A stretch of 64,000 nt of DNA from JASHUC01 sp035523875 (GTDB taxonomy: Bacteria > Pseudomonadota > Gammaproteobacteria > Steroidobacterales > Steroidobacteraceae): positions 26,808 through 90,807 of the forward strand of contig DATKPY010000034.1 of the NCBI GenBank assembly GCA_035523875.1, written 5' to 3'. The notes beneath the pieces were generated by a model, which had not been told where the DNA came from, made no database searches, and was given only the letters and a program-made list of their open reading frames with translations. A program made the translations under genes and the position numbers. Below, in pieces: positions 43,394-53,901 of the stretch (positions within the stretch are counted from its first letter, which is position 1; each line of letters opens with the position of its first letter).

Positions 43394-44722
43394 ATGACTC
43401 GTGGCATCGTGGTCATGGTTCTCGTTCTCGCCGCACCGCTTGCGCAGGCGCAGCTCGGCCTGCCCTTGCGTCTTCCGGGGCTGCCGACCGGCGGGCTCGC
43501 GGGTCTCATCGACCGCACGCTGCCCGCGCCAGAGGATGCGAACGATCCCACCTTGCTGCGCGACGCAAGGCGGCAGCGCATCGCGGCGCTGCTGCGCCGC
43601 TACCCGCGTCTGATCGAGCGCGACCCGAATGGGGCGCCGATCCTCGCGAGCGAACTCCTCGCGTTTTCCCCGAGCGATGCGGTGCTCGCGCGCGCCCGCG
43701 CTGCCGGCTTCGGGGTCCTGCGGGAGCGGGCGCTCGCGCCGCTCGGTGCGCGGATCGTGGTCCTTGCCGCACCGGCGCGCACCTCCACGCGGCGCGCGCT
43801 GCAGGAGCTGCGTGCGTTCGATCCGTCGGGCACCTACGATTTCAATCATCTCTACTTCGACAGCGGCACCGCGCTCGCAGCGCCCACACCGGGGCGCGAG
43901 CCGGGCGGAACGCCGATCGCGCCATCGCCGCCCGCGCTGCGTGCCGCGGCGTCCTCCGCGGTCGCGAAGCTCGGCCTGATCGACGGCGGGGTCGATGCGC
44001 ACCATCCCGTTTTCCAAGGCATCGCCGTCAAGCAGTATGGCTGCGGGGGATCGTTGGTGCCTTCGGCACACGGCACCGAGGTCGCCTCGCTCATGGTGGG
44101 CCGGGCCGGCGACTTTCGCGGTGCGGCGCCCGGCGCAGACCTCTATGCGGCGGATGTCTATTGCGGCCAGCCGACCGGCGGTGCGGTTGATGCGATCGCC
44201 GATGCTTTCGCCTGGCTCGTGAGTGAGCGTGTGCCGGTCATCAACGTGAGTCTGGTCGGGCCGCCGAATGCGCTGCTCGAGCGCATCGTGCGGGCCGTGA
44301 TCGACGGCGGCTCGCTGATCGTTGCCGCGGTCGGAAATGACGGACCCGCGGCGCCTCCGCTCTATCCGGCCGCATATCCGGGTGTCATCGGGGTGACCGG
44401 TGTCGATGCGCATCGGCGTGCGTTGTTCGAAGCCGAGCGCGGCCCGCAGGTGAGATTCGCCGCACCCGGAGCCGACATGGCGGCGGCAACCATGCCCGCC
44501 GGCTACACGACGGTCCGCGGCACCTCGTTCGCCGCTCCCATCGTCGCCGGACTTCTCGGCTCCGAGCTCACTGCGCCGGACCGAGTGCGCGCGCAGCGCG
44601 CCATTGCGGAGCTCGCTCAGCGTGCCGTGCACTTGGGCGCGCCGGGGGCCAACACGGTGTACGGCTACGGGCTCGTGGGCGCTGATCTGCGGCCGGCGCC
44701 CGCGCTCGCGAGCGCTCGGTGA
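43394..44722 (+). CDS. Exported subtilisin-like serine protease (S8)
   Basis: 442 residues with a signal peptide (IVVMVLVLAAPLAQA). Catalytic triad Asp197 (LGLIDGGVD), His226 (SAHGTEVAS) and Ser378 (RGTSFAAPI), with the oxyanion Asn315 in AVGNDGP. The N-terminal 180 residues are an unusual pre-region, possibly an inhibitor-like propeptide (LREL..., RARAAGFGVLRERALAPLG). No C-terminal membrane anchor. It is divergent from the ECF sigma gene, and this layout suggests envelope-stress or development-linked control, though no promoter motif could be matched. Confidence 0.9.
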   Translation: MTRGIVVMVLVLAAPLAQAQLGLPLRLPGLPTGGLAGLIDRTLPAPEDANDPTLLRDARRQRIAALLRRYPRLIERDPNGAPILASELLAFSPSDAVLARARAAGFGVLRERALAPLGARIVVLAAPARTSTRRALQELRAFDPSGTYDFNHLYFDSGTALAAPTPGREPGGTPIAPSPPALRAAASSAVAKLGLIDGGVDAHHPVFQGIAVKQYGCGGSLVPSAHGTEVASLMVGRAGDFRGAAPGADLYAADVYCGQPTGGAVDAIADAFAWLVSERVPVINVSLVGPPNALLERIVRAVIDGGSLIVAAVGNDGPAAPPLYPAAYPGVIGVTGVDAHRRALFEAERGPQVRFAAPGADMAAATMPAGYTTVRGTSFAAPIVAGLLGSELTAPDRVRAQRAIAELAQRAVHLGAPGANTVYGYGLVGADLRPAPALASAR

Positions 44723-44869
44723 GAGCGGTGCCGAGACGCTCGCGCCGCCACGGTCGCGACTAAGTCAAATCGGATCTTCGAGCGCTGTCAGGGAAGAAAG
44801 CGCGTTGCTCGCTCGTAGTTCCTTCAGAAGGTCGCGCACGGCCGCGGCCAACCGATCAGGAGCACGATC

Positions 44870-45466
44870 ATGGATACGAATCGGATCATTGCAGGCGCTG
44901 CGGTCGCGGCCCTACTCGTTGTGACAGCCCCGGCGGATGCCGGGATGCTGGGAGGCGGGCTCGGCGGCGGATTCGGCGGTGGATTCGGCGGCGCCACGCG
45001 TGCCATGGGCGGTGCCGCAGGCATGGGCGCGGGTGCGAACGGCGCGTTGAGTGAGCGCTTCGGCGCCTCGCGCATCGGTCGCCTGGACGATGACGGATCG
45101 GCATCCGCGCACCTCACCGGGGCGAGCGCGAGCCAAGCCGAGCGCGGCACGCAGCGGGCGAGCGCGAAGGCGGCCGCATCCGCGGCCGGCGGCGTGAAAT
45201 CCTCACCGGCGGTCGCCGCCAAGGCGGCCGGAACCGCGCCCGCTAGCGCCGGCCGCGCGAGTACGGCGCTGACCGCGACCCGCGGCCCATCGACTCAGGG
45301 AGTGAACGGCGCGGCAAGTGGAGCGGCATCCGGCGCGCTCACGGGCGCGGGGACGAAAGCGACCGGCAACTCCGCGGTGACGACGGCCGCGAGCGCATCG
45401 CGCGGTCCCGGACTCCAAGCTTCCGGCAATGCCGATGCGTCGGTTGCGGCCTCCGCGCAGCGCTGA
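44870..45466 (+). CDS. Secreted Ala/Gly/Ser-rich low-complexity protein
   Basis: 198 residues. Signal peptide (IIAGAAVAALLVVTAPADAG), then a Gly-rich stretch with GGGFGG-type repeats, a short charged piece (FGASRIGRLDDDG), then an Ala/Ser/Gly/Thr-rich tail to the end with no Trp, Tyr or Cys. Composition recalls structural or matrix proteins; it has no recognised domain. It could also be a weakly constrained protein with biased codons. Ribosome site AGGAG precedes the ATG. It follows the protease gene by 147 bases on the same strand. Confidence 0.55.
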   Translation: MDTNRIIAGAAVAALLVVTAPADAGMLGGGLGGGFGGGFGGATRAMGGAAGMGAGANGALSERFGASRIGRLDDDGSASAHLTGASASQAERGTQRASAKAAASAAGGVKSSPAVAAKAAGTAPASAGRASTALTATRGPSTQGVNGAASGAASGALTGAGTKATGNSAVTTAASASRGPGLQASGNADASVAASAQR

Positions 45467-45544
45467 CACGGGCAGCGGGTCGACGCCGAGCGCGATCGAT
45501 CGCGGCGGCGGGTGCGCGGGCGCCCGCCGCCGCGCGCTGCGGAC

Positions 45545-46258
45545 TCACTTCTGCGGCGGCACGTCGATGACCATGCCGGTCGCGGGCTCGATCCACACCA
45601 GATGATCGACGATGCCCTTCGCGCCCGGCGTGTTCTCTGCGAGCACCCGCAGCGCTTGCCGCTCACGCTCGTCGGTGATGAGTCCGCGAAGCTCGACGAT
45701 GCCCTGCGTCACCGTCGCGTCGAGGTACGGGCGCGGCGCCCACGGCTGCCGGTCGAGCTCGCTCAGGAACCGCCTGCGGATCTCGGCGTCGGTCGCGGCA
45801 GCGGTCGGCGACTTCGGGAGCAGCTGCTCGAGCGCGCGCAGCAGGTCCGCCCGGCTTACGATGCCGATCAGCCGACCTCGCTCCAGCACGAGGACGCGCT
45901 TGATACGCCGCGCCTCCATGAGCGCAACCACCTCCGCGAGCTCGCTCTCCGGGGCGACGGCGATCGGCGGCTGGCTCATCACCTCGCCCACCTTGCGCGC
46001 GTGGGTGCGAACGTAGCTGCGTGCTCCCGGGCCCGGACCGGCGAGCCAGCGTCGCCAGGCGGGTTGCGGCTCTCCGGTGCCGGTCTCGACCCGTCGCAGC
46101 AGGTCCCCTTCGGTGAGCAGGCCGAGGACGCCCCCGCTCGCATCGACCACCGGCAATCCGCTGATGCGATGTCCGATCATGATCCGCACCGCCTCCTCGA
46201 TCGGCGTGTCCGGTCCGACCGTCACCACATTGCTCGTCATCACTTGCGAGGCGCGCAT
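45545..46258 (-). CDS. CBS-pair plus BON domain protein
   Basis: 237 residues. Two CBS domains (ASQVMTSNVVTVGPDTPIEEAVRIMIGHRISGLPVVD and VGEVMSQPPIAVAPESELAEVVALMEARRIKRVLVLE) are followed by a C-terminal BON domain (DATVTQGIVELRGLITDERERQALRVLAENTPGAKGIVDHLV). CBS pairs bind adenine nucleotides; BON binds phospholipid or associates with membranes. The second ATG (46258) has GGGGAG at 6 bases, so it is preferred over 46264. It is divergent from the acyl-CoA synthetase. Common in stress clusters of proteobacteria. Confidence 0.88.
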   Translation of the reverse strand: MRASQVMTSNVVTVGPDTPIEEAVRIMIGHRISGLPVVDASGGVLGLLTEGDLLRRVETGTGEPQPAWRRWLAGPGPGARSYVRTHARKVGEVMSQPPIAVAPESELAEVVALMEARRIKRVLVLERGRLIGIVSRADLLRALEQLLPKSPTAAATDAEIRRRFLSELDRQPWAPRPYLDATVTQGIVELRGLITDERERQALRVLAENTPGAKGIVDHLVWIEPATGMVIDVPPQK

Positions 46259-46362
46259 TGACATCTCCCCGAGGTTGGAGCTCTCTTGCCGTCGAGCCGT
46301 ACCGCAACTTTGCCTCGGCGGACGCGTCGCGGCCAGCCACCCTCAAGAGTGCCGGTGAGTCC

Positions 46363-48162
46363 ATGGCGCCTGCGACCCTGCCTCAGATCCTGGCCGAGCG
46401 GCTCGCGCTCTCGCCCTCCGCGGAGGCGTACCGCACGTTCGATCCGGTTGCGGCGCGCTGGCTGAGCCTCACGTGGCGCGAGTTCGGGCAGCGGGTGCTC
46501 GAGTGGCGCGCGGCGCTCGGCGGCGAGGGCCTTGCGGCGGCTGCGCGCATCGCAATTCTCGTGCCCAACGGGGTCGAGCATCTGTGCATGGACCAGGCGG
46601 CGCTCTCTCTCGGGCTCGTTCCGGTTCCCATGCACCTGATCGATGAGCCCGAGAGTCTCGCGTACGTTCTCTCCGACAGCGGCGCGGCGCTGCTCCTCAT
46701 CGACACCGTTGCGCACTGGGAGGCGCTCGCGCCCCACGCAGCGCGGTTCCCCACGCTCACACGAGTCGTGTATCTGTCCGGCGAGAGCTCCTCCGCGGAG
46801 GGGATCGCCCGGCCGCTCGCGCAGTGGCTCGAAGCAGGCCGCGCAGCCGCGCACAATCCGCCCGGTGCCGAATACGCGGCCGCTCCGGATACGCTCGCCG
46901 CGCTCGTTTATACCTCGGGCACGACGGGGCGCCCGAAGGGGGTCATGCTGACGCATCGCAATGTCGTGGCGAACGTCGAGGCGATTCTGAGCGTCATCCC
47001 GGTGTTCGAGTCCGATGTTTTCCTGTCGTTTCTGCCACTCTCGCACACCCTCGAGCGGACCGCCGGCTACTACCTGCCCATGGCGGCCGGTGCCGCCGTC
47101 GCGTTCGCGCGTTCCGTGCAGGCGCTGCCGAGCGACCTCATCTCGGTGCGCCCGACGGTTCTCATCTCCGTACCCCGTATATATGAGCGGGCGTATACGG
47201 CGATTCGCGATGCGCTTGCCCGCCGCGCCGTGAGCCGGACGCTCTTCGACTGGACGGTCAGTCTGGGTTGGCAGCGCTTGGAGCACGCCGCGCGAGCGGC
47301 CAGGGCGCCGTCGCTGCTCGCGCGGTCGCTGTGGCGTCTGCTGGATCGATGGGTCGCCGCGAAGGTGCGAAGCCGCTTCGGCGGGCGGCTGCGCGCGGCG
47401 GTCACCGGAGGTGCCCCGATCCCGCAGTCGGTTGCACGCACATTCCTCGCCCTCGGTGTCCCGCTGCTGCAGGGCTACGGGCTCACCGAGTGCTCACCGG
47501 TCGTCGCCTGCAATCGACCCGAGGACAATCAACCCGATTCGGTCGGCCCACCGCTGCCGGGCGTCGAGGTGCGAATCGGCGCCAACGACGAGCTGCTCGT
47601 GCGCGGGCCGAGCGTCATGCGCGGCTACTGGGAGCGGCCGCAGGAAACCGCGGGAGTCCTCGACCGCGACGGGTGGTTGCACACGGGCGATCAGGCTCGC
47701 ATCGAGCAGGGCCGCCTCTCCATCCGCGGGCGCATCAAAGACATCATCGTGACCTCGACCGGCGAGAAGATCGGGCCCGCCGATCTCGAATCCGCCATCC
47801 TCGCCGATCCGCTATTCGAGCAGGTGATGGTGATCGGTGAGGGCCGTCCCTATCTCGCCGCGCTCCTCGTGCTCAATCGCGACCAATGGGCGCGGGAAGC
47901 CGAGCAGCTCGGGCTCGACCCGGCCGATCCGGCGAGCTTGCGAGCAAAGGCCGCGGTCGATCGAGCGCTCGAGCGCATCGCTCGAGCGGTGTCGGCCTTT
48001 CCCGGTTACGCGCGACCGCGTGCCGCTTCCCTGTCACTTGCCGGATGGACCGTCGATGCGGGACTGCTCACTCCGACCCTCAAGCCCAAGCGTGCGGCGC
48101 TCGAGAAATACCTCGCCGCGGAGGTCGCCGCACTGTATCGCGGTCACGCGGATCCGACGTGA
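46363..48162 (+). CDS. Long-chain-fatty-acid--CoA ligase family (AMP-forming)
   Basis: 599 residues. ATP/AMP motifs: YTSGTTGRPKGVMLTHRNV, then YGLTECSPVV, TGD near GWLHTGDQAR and the C-terminal GRIKDIIVTSTGEKI. These identify a class I adenylate-forming acyl-CoA synthetase. The SVPRIYERAYTAIRDAL segment is seen in bacterial long-chain synthetases of the FadD15 type. The start ATG at 46363 is chosen because homology starts there; the frame is open upstream to 46258. It activates fatty or aromatic carboxylic acids for CoA metabolism. Its last 19 bases overlap the convergent HPF gene. Confidence 0.88.
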   Translation: MAPATLPQILAERLALSPSAEAYRTFDPVAARWLSLTWREFGQRVLEWRAALGGEGLAAAARIAILVPNGVEHLCMDQAALSLGLVPVPMHLIDEPESLAYVLSDSGAALLLIDTVAHWEALAPHAARFPTLTRVVYLSGESSSAEGIARPLAQWLEAGRAAAHNPPGAEYAAAPDTLAALVYTSGTTGRPKGVMLTHRNVVANVEAILSVIPVFESDVFLSFLPLSHTLERTAGYYLPMAAGAAVAFARSVQALPSDLISVRPTVLISVPRIYERAYTAIRDALARRAVSRTLFDWTVSLGWQRLEHAARAARAPSLLARSLWRLLDRWVAAKVRSRFGGRLRAAVTGGAPIPQSVARTFLALGVPLLQGYGLTECSPVVACNRPEDNQPDSVGPPLPGVEVRIGANDELLVRGPSVMRGYWERPQETAGVLDRDGWLHTGDQARIEQGRLSIRGRIKDIIVTSTGEKIGPADLESAILADPLFEQVMVIGEGRPYLAALLVLNRDQWAREAEQLGLDPADPASLRAKAAVDRALERIARAVSAFPGYARPRAASLSLAGWTVDAGLLTPTLKPKRAALEKYLAAEVAALYRGHADPT

Positions 48163-48497
48163 CTCTTGACCTCGAGCCGTCGCTTGCGCTCGTAGTCCTG
48201 GAGCCTGCGTCGCGCGGCGCGGAACGCATCGCGCAGCGCGACGTAGGCATCCTCGTGCGCGGGATCCGCGGGGCCGGCCTTGCGGATTGCGATTTCCTCC
48301 TCCGGCACCGTGATGTCGATGCGGAACTCGTGCAGCCCCCCCTGGCGCTGATGATGCGGTAGCGGCTCCACGATCACGTGGCAACGCGTGATCTGCGCGC
48401 TGAACTTCTCCAGGCGCGTGGCGTACTCGCGAATGCGTGCCTCGAGCGCGGGAGACGGGTCCATGTGCCGGAAGGTGATTTGCAGGGGCAGTTGCAT
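48144..48497 (-). CDS. Ribosome hibernation-promoting factor family protein (HPF/RaiA)
   Basis: 117 residues from ATG 48497. The pattern LQITFRHMDPSPALEARIREYATRLEKFSAQITRCHVIVEPLPHHQRQGGLHEFRIDITVPEEEIAIRK followed by a helix with AYVALRDAFRAARRRLQDY is the S30AE/HPF fold. It binds 30S subunits in stationary phase. The C-terminal dimerisation domain of long HPF is absent, so it is the short form. A TTG start upstream at 48533 is possible but less likely. Confidence 0.85.
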   Translation of the reverse strand: MQLPLQITFRHMDPSPALEARIREYATRLEKFSAQITRCHVIVEPLPHHQRQGGLHEFRIDITVPEEEIAIRKAGPADPAHEDAYVALRDAFRAARRRLQDYERKRRLEVKSHVGSA

Positions 48498-48796
48498 GCT
48501 TCGCTCATCGGGTGCGGATCGCCAGACAGTCACTGAAGCCTAGGTGCGATGGCGATCACGTTCGATCCGCGAATGTACGTACGCGCACCGCGCGCCGGCG
48601 CGCACGGTCGAGCGGAACGCGAGCGCCCGCGTCATTCGCGACGCGTGTCACGGTTCGCGGCTCCGGGCGGCCGGGGCGCGCGCTGCGGGCTGCGGCCCGC
48701 GTGCTCCAGTTCCGAGCCCCGCACTGGCCCCTTGCGGCATCCTGACCGATCGGAGGGCGGGCGGGGCGGTCCGGGCAAGTCGCGGAGCGAGTAGCG
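48498..48796. other. Intergenic stretch, no supported gene
   Basis: About 300 bases lie between the HPF gene (leaving leftwards) and the response regulator (starting at 48797). Three short frames are open but none has family resemblance or a good ribosome site. It should contain the promoters for both genes; I cannot assign specific elements. Confidence 0.5.
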
Positions 48797-50029
48797 ATGT
48801 CAGCAAAGGAGCGTGTGCGCGTAGGCACATCGGCACTACGCATCGCGGTCGTCGATGACGATCGCACGATTCTCGCGCTGCTCGTGCAGATGTTGGGCGA
48901 GTGCGGGCACAGCGCGGTAACCACCTTCACCAACGGCGAGCAGGCCCTGCGGCACATCCGTGACACGGTGGTCGATCTGGTGCTTCTCGACATCAACATG
49001 CCGCACCTCGACGGCGTGCAATTCATCCGAGAGTTGCGGCAGTTCGGCTTCAAGGGCGCGGTGGCGATCGTGAGCGGGGACGATCCGCAGCTCGTCGAAG
49101 GGGTTCAGCAGCTCGTGCTCACCTCCGCGTTGTGCTTGGCGGGCGCGCTCGCGAAGCCGTTGCGCATGAAGGAGCTCAGCGCGCTGATGACGCGCTTCAC
49201 GCAGCGCGCAGCCCAGCATTCCGGCGGGCTCAAGCGCAGTTACGGCTCCGCTCAGCTGCGGAACGCGATCGCCCGCGGCGAGCTGGTCAACCACTACCAC
49301 CCGATCGTCTCGCTCAGCACCGGTGCGCTGGTTCGCATCGAGGCGCTCGTGCGCTGGCGGCATCCGACCGACGGGCTCATCTATCCGGATGAGCTCATCC
49401 CGCTCGCCGCCGAGCACGGTCTGCTCGCCGCGCTCACGCGCACGGTTGTGGCGAACGCCCTCGAGGACGCGAGCCGCTGGAGTGAGTTTGGCCAGACCCA
49501 CGATCTCGCGGTCAACGTCACGCTCGAGGATTTCTCCTGCCTCACCTTCCCGGATGAGGTGGAAGCGCTCGCGCGCGATCACGGCGTTCCGCCCAGCTCC
49601 ATGACCTTCGAGGTGAGCGAGAGCCAGGCGACGGCGACGCTCGAGCGGGCGCTCGATGTGATCAACCGGTTGCGCCTGAAGCGTTTCCGGCTCTCGCTCG
49701 ATGACTTCGGTGCCGGGCACTCCTCGCTCGCCCAGCTGCGATTGCTGCCGTTCAACGAGATCAAGCTCGACCGCGGACTCGTTTGCGGCGTCGCCGGCGA
49801 TCAGCGTCTGCAGGCGATCTGCAAGGCGAGCATTCGCATGGCAAAGCAGCTCGGGCTCTACGTCGTGGCCGAAGGAATCGAGGACATTCGCGACTGGGAG
49901 CTGCTGCAGTCGAAGGGGTGCGATGCCGGCCAGGGCTACCTCATCGCGAAGCCGGCAGCGGCTGCGCACCTCGGGGAGATGCTCGAGGGCTGGGAGAGCC
50001 GCCGGATGGCCGCCGCGCGGCGACGCTAG
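48797..50029 (+). CDS. Response regulator with EAL phosphodiesterase output
   Basis: 410 residues. Receiver domain with acidic pair in RIAVVDDDRTIL and phospho-acceptor Asp in LVLLDINMPHLDGVQ, then an EAL domain with EAL in LVRIEALVRWRHP, Asn in LAVNVTLEDF, Glu in MTFEVSES, the DDFGAG metal-binding pair, Lys in EIKLDRG, Glu in VAEGIED and Gln in GQGYLIAKP. All catalytic positions of c-di-GMP phosphodiesterases are present. Architecture matches the VieA/RocR group. It opposes diguanylate cyclases such as the one at 3840-5081. No cognate histidine kinase is adjacent. Confidence 0.92.
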   Translation: MSAKERVRVGTSALRIAVVDDDRTILALLVQMLGECGHSAVTTFTNGEQALRHIRDTVVDLVLLDINMPHLDGVQFIRELRQFGFKGAVAIVSGDDPQLVEGVQQLVLTSALCLAGALAKPLRMKELSALMTRFTQRAAQHSGGLKRSYGSAQLRNAIARGELVNHYHPIVSLSTGALVRIEALVRWRHPTDGLIYPDELIPLAAEHGLLAALTRTVVANALEDASRWSEFGQTHDLAVNVTLEDFSCLTFPDEVEALARDHGVPPSSMTFEVSESQATATLERALDVINRLRLKRFRLSLDDFGAGHSSLAQLRLLPFNEIKLDRGLVCGVAGDQRLQAICKASIRMAKQLGLYVVAEGIEDIRDWELLQSKGCDAGQGYLIAKPAAAAHLGEMLEGWESRRMAAARRR

Positions 50030-50146
50030 AGTCCGGTCGTCCTCGCGAGCAGGGCCGCTCCGCAAGGTCAGCCGCTGCAGGGACCTCGCCGTTCGCGTAG
50101 GATCGGCGCAGATCTCTCGATTCGAGCGGCCGGGTGCGCTTCAGGC

Positions 50147-50613
50147 GTGGTCACCTTCACCGTCAACGGCAATACGCGCAGCGTCGAGGCGGACGCCGAT
50201 ACGCCGTTGCTTTGGGTCTTGCGCGACCATTTGGCGCTCACCGGCACCAAATTCGGCTGCGGCGCGGGGCTCTGCGGCGCCTGCACCGTGCACTTGGAGG
50301 GCGTCGCGGTGCGTTCGTGCGTCCTGCCCCTGGGTGCGCTCGAGGGCAAGCGCGTCACCACCATCGAAGGCCTATCCAAGGAGCGAAATCACCCCGTGCA
50401 GCGAGCGTGGATCGAGCTCGACGTGCCGCAATGCGGCTACTGCCAATCCGGACAGATCATGTCCGCGGCGGCGCTGCTCAGATCGAATCCGGCTCCGAGC
50501 GATGCCGAGATCGATGCGGCGCTCTCCGGCAACATCTGTCGCTGCGGCACGTACGTCCGCATTCGCGGAGCGATCCATCGGGCGGCTGCGATCCTGCGCG
50601 GGGAGACGCCTCC

Positions 50614-50617
<4 letters not shown>
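50147..50617 (+). CDS. (2Fe-2S)-binding small subunit of a molybdenum hydroxylase (IorA-type)
   Basis: 156 residues from a GTG start. Plant-type [2Fe-2S] cluster ligands C38, C43, C46 and C58 and the second cluster ligands C96, C99, C131 and C133 (GYCQSG, CRCGTY) are complete. This is the electron-transfer small subunit of xanthine-oxidase-family enzymes such as isoquinoline 1-oxidoreductase or aldehyde oxidases. Its TGA overlaps the GTG of the large subunit, so the two are coupled. A FAD subunit is missing, which points to the two-subunit IorAB type that feeds a cytochrome. Confidence 0.92.
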
Positions 50618-52791
<2,174 letters not shown>

Positions 52792-52840
52792 TCGGCGCCG
52801 CCGCGGCCTGCAGTTTCTGCGTGATCAGTGGGTTCACGTC

Positions 52841-52863
52841 ACCGCTCAAAACGGCGGTTTTTC
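52841..52863 (+). terminator. Probable Rho-independent terminator after the molybdenum hydroxylase operon
   Basis: A 5-bp stem ACCGC/GCGGT with an 8-base loop is followed by TTTTTC, about 50 bases after the stop codon at 52791. Short stem but a clear T run in a G+C-rich context. Confidence 0.5.
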
Positions 52864-52929
52864 TTACAGATTGCGTTGCGGTTTTGGGCAGCGGCCCGCA
52901 AGTCCCTGAATTGCCATTACCCGGGTGAG

Positions 52930-52947
52930 TCGGCATGACTCTTGAAT
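52930..52947 (+). promoter_or_regulatory. Weak sigma54-like element upstream of the PEP-CTERM gene
   Basis: TCGGCATGACTCTTGAAT resembles the -24/-12 pattern TGGCAC-N5-TTGCA: the GGCA block is present with correct spacing to TTG, but the -12 GC is GA. PEP-CTERM genes in some bacteria depend on RpoN with the PrsK/PrsR pair, which is why it is noted. The predicted start would be about 60-70 bases before the ATG. Confidence 0.25.
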
Positions 52948-53016
52948 GGTGCGTAGCAGGCGCCCAATCGAATTCGAGCGCTAAAAAAAGCAGAAAGCCA
53001 CGGGGGACCGGAACTC

Positions 53017-53667
53017 ATGTACGCGCGTATCGGCCTGTTGGGCCTGATGGTGTTGGGCCTTGGCGCACTCGCCAGCGCCCATGCCTCACCCTCGATCCTG
53101 GGGACCTGGGATGGACGGTGGGACTACTACCCGGCGGCCTGCGGCGGCTCGCCATGTCCGGGGTCGGACTATTTCGAGAACTTCACGTTCACGGCACAGA
53201 TCCCCGACGGTGGCGACACCTTCACGATTCTCGGCTCCTCCTACGAGTGCGGGTCGTCCGGGTGCAGAACCTTCAGCTGGGAATCCGGGACGTTGGTCGG
53301 CAATCAGCTGACGCTGCTGACGGATGCGACCAGCGCCAACGACTACGAGGGCTACGAGTTGATCGTTGATCTGACCAATGACGGCAATTCGCTCACCGGA
53401 GACCTGACACAGGGAGCCCTGGACGGCGCCTATGGCTGGGTTCCCGTCGGAAGCGGTTTCGGCTTCCTGGCGTGCCCCGACACTGGCTGCACTTCCGCCG
53501 CGCAGACCGCCAATGTCGTGACCACCGAGCTCGGCGAGACCACGGATTACGCGGACTACTTTCCCAACTCCTATACCGCGAACCGCGTTCCAGAGCCAGC
53601 GACGCTTGGCCTCATGGCGCTCGCTCTCGCCGGTATCGGAATCGTCAGGCGCAAGCGCGGCGCCTGA
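53017..53667 (+). CDS. PEP-CTERM sorting-signal protein
   Basis: 216 residues. Signal peptide (LGLMVLGLGALASAHA), a globular domain with four to six Cys (ACGGSPC, YECGSSGC, CPDTGC), and a C-terminal VPEPATLGLMALALAGIGIVRRKRGA: the PEP motif, hydrophobic helix and basic end recognised by exosortase. It would be sorted to the cell surface and possibly linked to exopolysaccharide. No exosortase or EPS cluster is in this window. Function of the globular part is unknown. It lies just outside the 3'-tRNA-like repeat at 53741. Confidence 0.9.
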   Translation: MYARIGLLGLMVLGLGALASAHASPSILGTWDGRWDYYPAACGGSPCPGSDYFENFTFTAQIPDGGDTFTILGSSYECGSSGCRTFSWESGTLVGNQLTLLTDATSANDYEGYELIVDLTNDGNSLTGDLTQGALDGAYGWVPVGSGFGFLACPDTGCTSAAQTANVVTTELGETTDYADYFPNSYTANRVPEPATLGLMALALAGIGIVRRKRGA

Positions 53668-53740
53668 TCGTCGCCGCCGAGTGCGCGCGAGCGACCCGCG
53701 CGGGCCAGCGGGTGCGCGACCGATCGCGCGGCCAGCCGTT

Positions 53741-53780
53741 CCCCACGGTATTCAAATGCGTGTTACAGACCTGAGAGGGG
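53741..53780 (-). repeat. Degenerate copy of tRNA-Glu 3' end (candidate att site, left)
   Basis: These 40 bases align without gaps with 63525-63564, matching at 32 positions, including the 10-mer CGTGTTACAG and TGAGAGGG. On the minus strand the sequence corresponds to the anticodon-loop-to-acceptor 3' half of tRNA-Glu, but with T-arm mutations that make it non-functional. It lies between the PEP-CTERM gene and the 3' end of the large STAND gene, as expected for the old left boundary of an integrated element. I see no 5' half of the tRNA here. Confidence 0.6.
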
Positions 53781-53901
53781 TGAGTATCAAGCTCGCACGC
53801 CCGCACGGATTTTGCACAATGACACCCGGGGAGTGGTGGACAGCAAACGGCCTTTTCTGGATCCAGGCATACGCATCCGCCACGATGTTCGCCGTCGTCA
53901 A

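Noticed and set aside
48549..48794. Possible 81-codon gene between HPF and the response regulator
   Set aside because: Starts with an ordinary-looking MAITFDPRM but lacks a ribosome site and turns into Arg/Pro/Gly-rich sequence typical of random high-G+C frames.
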